Source: an uncultured beta proteobacterium
Lineage (GTDB): Bacteria > Pseudomonadota > Gammaproteobacteria > Burkholderiales > Burkholderiaceae_C
Direction of reading: 5' to 3'
Assembly: GCA_903859265.1 (NCBI GenBank)
Contig: CAIOLZ010000292.1
Coordinates: forward strand, 1-8,784
DNA length: 8,784 nucleotides
Shown here piece after piece: positions 6,878 through 8,784 of the stretch. How positions within the stretch are numbered: the first letter of the stretch is position 1; each line of letters starts with the position of its first letter. A program made the translations under genes and the position numbers. Below the pieces are notes generated by a model that worked only from the letters and a program-made list of their open reading frames with translations, did not search any database and was not told the origin of the DNA.

Positions 6878-6982
6878 TGGCCGACTCAGGACGGTTTGGT
6901 GCTTAGCGCAGCGGCATAAAGGAGGAGGCCGAAGGCCGGGGGACAGCCGCGGAGCTGAGTACCACGCTGGCCTGAGTCCAGA
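6878..6982. repeat. Imperfect inverted repeat around copy 2
   Basis: GACTCAGG (6883-6890) is the exact reverse complement of CCTGAGTC (6971-6978). Flanking CTGG (from 6877) and CCAG (ending 6982) extend the match with a small offset. The arms bracket the plus-oriented hairpin unit, so the RNA of either strand could form a branched fold with that hairpin at its tip. On the minus strand it follows the urtA stop by about 55 bases and could act as a processing or stabilising structure. Confidence 0.4.
6908..6953 (+). repeat. Hairpin repeat, copy 2 (plus orientation)
   Basis: On the plus strand this unit is GCAGCG (6908-6913), three bases, TAAAGGAGGAG (6917-6927), the short hairpin GGCC-GAA-GGCC (6927-6937), CGGGGGACA (6937-6945), three bases, GCGGA (6949-6953). 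It shares every module outside the hairpin with copy 1, at identical spacing, while the stem sequence and length differ. Because the two copies are inverted, about 31 bases of the modules could also pair with each other in one long stem. It lies just after the 3' end of urtA in the direction of transcription. Confidence 0.6.
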
Positions 6983-7036
6983 AACCACGCAAGCGCGAAA
7001 GGGCCCAAACTACCGCAGCACCCAACTCAAAGCCAA

Positions 7037-8311
7037 TTACTTCACAACAGGCTCATCAGGCTTCTTGTCGTTGCCTTCGATGTACGGAGACCATGGCTTG
7101 GCCTTGACCGGGGCTGGCGTCTTCCACACCACGTTGAATTGACCGTCTGCCTTGACTTCGCCAATGAACACCGATTTGTGCAAGTGGTGGTTCTTCTCAT
7201 CCATCATGCTCACGATGCCGCTGGGTGCCTTGAAGGTTTGACCTGCCATGGCAGCAATCACCTTGTCGGTATCGGTGGACTTGGCTTTCTCAACTGCCTG
7301 CTTCCACATATTGATACCAATATAAGTCGCCTCCATCGGGTCATTGGTCAGGGGCTTGTCCTTGTCTCCGGGAATGTTGTGGGCCTTGGCGTAGGCAGTC
7401 CACTTCTTGATGAACTCGGTATTGGTCGGGTTCTTGATGCTCATGAAGTAGTTCCAGGCGGCAAGGTGGCCCACCAACGGCTTGGTATCGACGCCGCGCA
7501 GTTCCTGCTCACCGACCGAGAACGCCACCACCGGCACGTCTTTGGCTTTCAGGCCGGCATTGCCGAGTTCCTTGTAGAACGGAACATTGGAGTCACCATT
7601 GATGGTGGACACCACGGCGGTCTTGCCACCCGCGCTGAACTTCTTGATATCCGCCACGATGGTCTGGTAATCGGAATGGCCAAACGGCGTGTACTTTTCG
7701 TCAATGTCCTCGTCCTTCACACCCTTGCTGTGCAGGTAGGCGCGCAGGATTTTATTGGTCGTACGGGGGTACACATAGTCGGTACCAAGCAACACCCAGC
7801 GCTTGGCGGCGCCGCCTTCTTTGCTCATCAAATAATCGACGGCGGGAATGGCTTGCTGGTTGGGAGCGGCACCGGTGTAGAACACGTTCTTGGACAGCTC
7901 TTCGCCTTCGTACTGCACCGGATAGAACAGCAGGCCGTTCATTTCTTCAACCACTGGCAATACCGATTTGCGGGACACCGAGGTCCAGCATCCAAAGATC
8001 ACAGCGACTTTGTCCTGGCCCAGCAACTGCTTGGTTTTTTCAGCAAACAGAGGCCAGTTGGAAGCAGGGTCAACCACGACGGGTTCGAGCTTCTTGCCGA
8101 GCACGCCACCCTTGGCGTTGATCTCGTCAATGGCCATCAGAACCGTGTCTTTCAACACGGATTCTGAAATGGCCATGGTGCCGGAAAGGCTGTGCAAAAC
8201 ACCCACTTTGATCGTGTCTTCCGCGAATGCTGGAATGGCCGTCAAAGTGGTCAGAGCAACGGCAGCAGTAAGTGCCTTCAATGTAAATCGGCGTGAATTA
8301 ACGCTGTGCAT
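7037..8311 (-). CDS. urtA: Urea ABC transporter substrate-binding protein UrtA
   Basis: UrtA binds urea in the periplasm and delivers it to UrtBC. The 424-residue product has the normal length and signature segments: DTIKVGVLHSLSGTMAISE (about 32-50), DEINAKGGVLGKKLEPVVVDPASNW (62-86, described by its ends), VIFGCWTSVSRKSVLPV (104-120) and LLFYPVQYEGEE (127-138). The signal peptide spans residues 1-30 with an AFA cleavage site. Its N-region NSRRFTLKAL contains twin arginines in a Tat-like context, so export could be by Tat or Sec. ATG 8311 is preceded by a good GGAG site 8 bases away. An in-frame extension to 8350 has no support. It is the first gene of the urea operon and is separated from urtB by a repeat-bearing gap. 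Confidence 0.96.
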   Translation of the reverse strand: MHSVNSRRFTLKALTAAVALTTLTAIPAFAEDTIKVGVLHSLSGTMAISESVLKDTVLMAIDEINAKGGVLGKKLEPVVVDPASNWPLFAEKTKQLLGQDKVAVIFGCWTSVSRKSVLPVVEEMNGLLFYPVQYEGEELSKNVFYTGAAPNQQAIPAVDYLMSKEGGAAKRWVLLGTDYVYPRTTNKILRAYLHSKGVKDEDIDEKYTPFGHSDYQTIVADIKKFSAGGKTAVVSTINGDSNVPFYKELGNAGLKAKDVPVVAFSVGEQELRGVDTKPLVGHLAAWNYFMSIKNPTNTEFIKKWTAYAKAHNIPGDKDKPLTNDPMEATYIGINMWKQAVEKAKSTDTDKVIAAMAGQTFKAPSGIVSMMDEKNHHLHKSVFIGEVKADGQFNVVWKTPAPVKAKPWSPYIEGNDKKPDEPVVK

Positions 8312-8420
8312 GGACTTCTCCAAATAAGTAGGGCGGTTGGGACTGAACAATTTCGCTGCCGCTCCCCCCGTGAACAGGGTTCGATAACAGACAGACCGAT
8401 GCTAGGTATTTGTGGCAGGG
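8312..8420 (-). promoter_or_regulatory. Probable urtA leader and promoter region
   Basis: The operon's promoter should lie here, between the hairpin at 8421-8448 and the urtA ATG. Only a weak sigma70-like candidate is visible: TAGCAT as -10 (8399-8404) with TTGCGG or TTTGCG 16-17 bases upstream, which would place its -35 inside the hairpin. No sigma54 (-24/-12) sequence and no GCAC-N7-GTGC NtrC box was found, although urea uptake is nitrogen-controlled in many Proteobacteria. A GGAG ribosome binding site precedes the ATG. Confidence 0.35.
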
Positions 8421-8448
8421 CCGCAAATACGCCGAGTGGCGTATGCGG
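8421..8448. terminator. Bulged hairpin after the VF530-type gene
   Basis: CCGCA (8421-8425) pairs with TGCGG (8444-8448), and TACGCC (8428-8433) pairs with GGCGTA (8438-8443). The loop is GAGT and there is a two-base AA bulge, giving an 11-pair stem. On the minus strand it starts 4 bases after the stop codon at 8453. There is no T-run on either side, so classical intrinsic termination is doubtful. It may instead be an mRNA 3'-end protector or part of the urtA control region. Confidence 0.45.
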
Positions 8449-8452
8449 TGGT

Positions 8453-8716
8453 TCAATGCCCTGCTGATGCGCCGTTGCCGGCCCCGGCGTTGCGCCGCGC
8501 TTCACGCAACATGAACAAATAGAGACCTTCAACTTTTTCACGCGCCCATGGGGTCTTGCGCAAAAACTTCAAACTCGAGCCGATGCTAGGGTCCAGCGCG
8601 AAGCAGCGCACCGGGATGCGCTCGGCCAATCCGGGCCAGCCATAGAACGCTACCAGGGCGGTCACGATTGCCTCCAGCGTCACGCCATGCAAGGGATTGC
8701 GAGGCTGTTCCGTCAT
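8453..8716 (-). CDS. VF530 family (DUF2132) small DNA-binding-like protein
   Basis: The 87-residue product carries the near-invariant VF530/DUF2132 sequence: NPLHGVTLEAIVTALVAFYGW (about 7-27, hallmark NPLHG and YGW), LAERIPVRCFALDPSIGSSLKFL (about 30-52) and RKTPWAREKVEGLYL (53-67). It ends in a variable A/G/N-rich tail. The family is named from a Vibrio fischeri protein whose solved structure is compact and helical and was suggested to bind DNA; its cellular role is unproven. ATG 8716 has GGGGA 9 bases upstream and overlaps the stop codon of the preceding gene (TGATG), pointing to translational coupling. It ends 141 bases before urtA, with a hairpin between, so it is probably not part of the urea unit. 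Confidence 0.93.
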   Translation of the reverse strand: MTEQPRNPLHGVTLEAIVTALVAFYGWPGLAERIPVRCFALDPSIGSSLKFLRKTPWAREKVEGLYLFMLREARRNAGAGNGASAGH

Positions 8717-8784
8717 CAGCTTGGTTCCCCGAAGATGGTGGTGATGTCAGGCATCAAATTGTGGCTGCAACTGTCGAATGCGTC
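8716..8784 (-). CDS. C-terminal end of an unidentified protein (5' end outside window)
   Basis: The minus-strand frame entering from the right edge reads DAFDSCSHNLMPDITTIFG and three more residues before TGA at 8718-8716. That stop shares its A with the ATG of the VF530-type gene (TGATG), an overlap typical of genuine cotranscribed neighbours. Twenty-two residues are too few to name a family. The call rests on the open frame and on the overlap. Confidence 0.45.
   Translation of the reverse strand, partial: DAFDSCSHNLMPDITTIFGEPS

Larger units (their letters stand above)
6646..7036. other. Long urtA-urtB intergenic region with inverted repeats
   Basis: These 391 bases separate urtA from urtB, in contrast with the very tight spacing of the rest of the operon. 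They hold two inverted copies of a hairpin-bearing repeat (6748-6803 and 6908-6953) and an outer imperfect inverted repeat (6878-6890 with 6971-6982). Frames crossing the region on both strands have no family resemblance and look non-coding. No promoter clearly precedes urtB. In transport operons, hairpins after the binding-protein gene often protect or terminate the upstream mRNA so that the binding protein is made in excess; that role here is inferred. Confidence 0.65.

Noticed and set aside
6536..6988. Minus-strand frame (150 codons) across the urtA-urtB gap
   Set aside because: It overlaps the urtB start out of frame and is built largely from the hairpin repeats; its P/R/C/H-rich composition is not protein-like.
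7139..8167. Plus-strand frame (342 codons) across urtA
   Set aside because: It is exactly antisense to the well-recognised urtA, begins without a convincing ribosome site, and its H/G/V-rich sequence mirrors the urtA codons.
8312..8452. Sigma54 promoter, NtrC box or guanidine riboswitch before urtA
   Set aside because: No GG/GC -24/-12 pair, no GCAC-N7-GTGC and none of the conserved guanidine-riboswitch segments could be found on the minus strand.

Overview
The window carries a urea-uptake operon and its surroundings from a betaproteobacterium. The order urtABCDE plus ureD, the protein sequences and the moderately GC-rich base composition fit Burkholderiales, most likely Comamonadaceae (Rhodoferax/Polaromonas-like). 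The genus is an inference from protein style; no search was run.

The minus strand carries the main unit, read from right to left: urtA (8311-7037, periplasmic urea-binding protein), a 391-base gap, urtB (6645-5077) and urtC (5060-3957) permeases, urtD (3960-3079) and urtE (3076-2384) ATPases, slyX (2339-2097) and ureD (2083-1253). The genes from urtB on are tightly spaced, with an ATGA overlap at urtC/urtD and a 2-base gap at urtD/urtE. The logic is urea capture (UrtA), ATP-driven import (UrtBCDE), then help in maturing the urease that hydrolyses it (UreD). No urease structural gene follows ureD. The next gene is convergent, so ureABC must lie elsewhere or have been lost.

The urtA-urtB gap holds two diverged copies of a hairpin-containing repeat in opposite orientations (6748-6803 minus, 6908-6953 plus), a REPIN-like arrangement. 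It may also tune how much urtA is made relative to the membrane genes.

Right of urtA, a small VF530/DUF2132-type gene (8716-8453, minus) overlaps the stop codon of a gene that enters from the right edge. A bulged hairpin (8421-8448) lies just after the VF530-type gene and before urtA.

On the left, a SAM-dependent methyltransferase (527 to beyond base 1, minus) diverges from two small plus-strand genes (836-1000 and 1022-1222), which converge on ureD. The divergent intergenic region (528-835) is the most unusual part of the window. It contains a 25-base perfect palindrome with an NtrC-like core, a second NtrC-like box over the -35 of a good sigma70-type promoter, two further palindromes, and a 12-base motif repeated exactly 20 bases apart on both sides of the -10. 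This is a lot of apparent control DNA for a 54-residue protein of unknown function.
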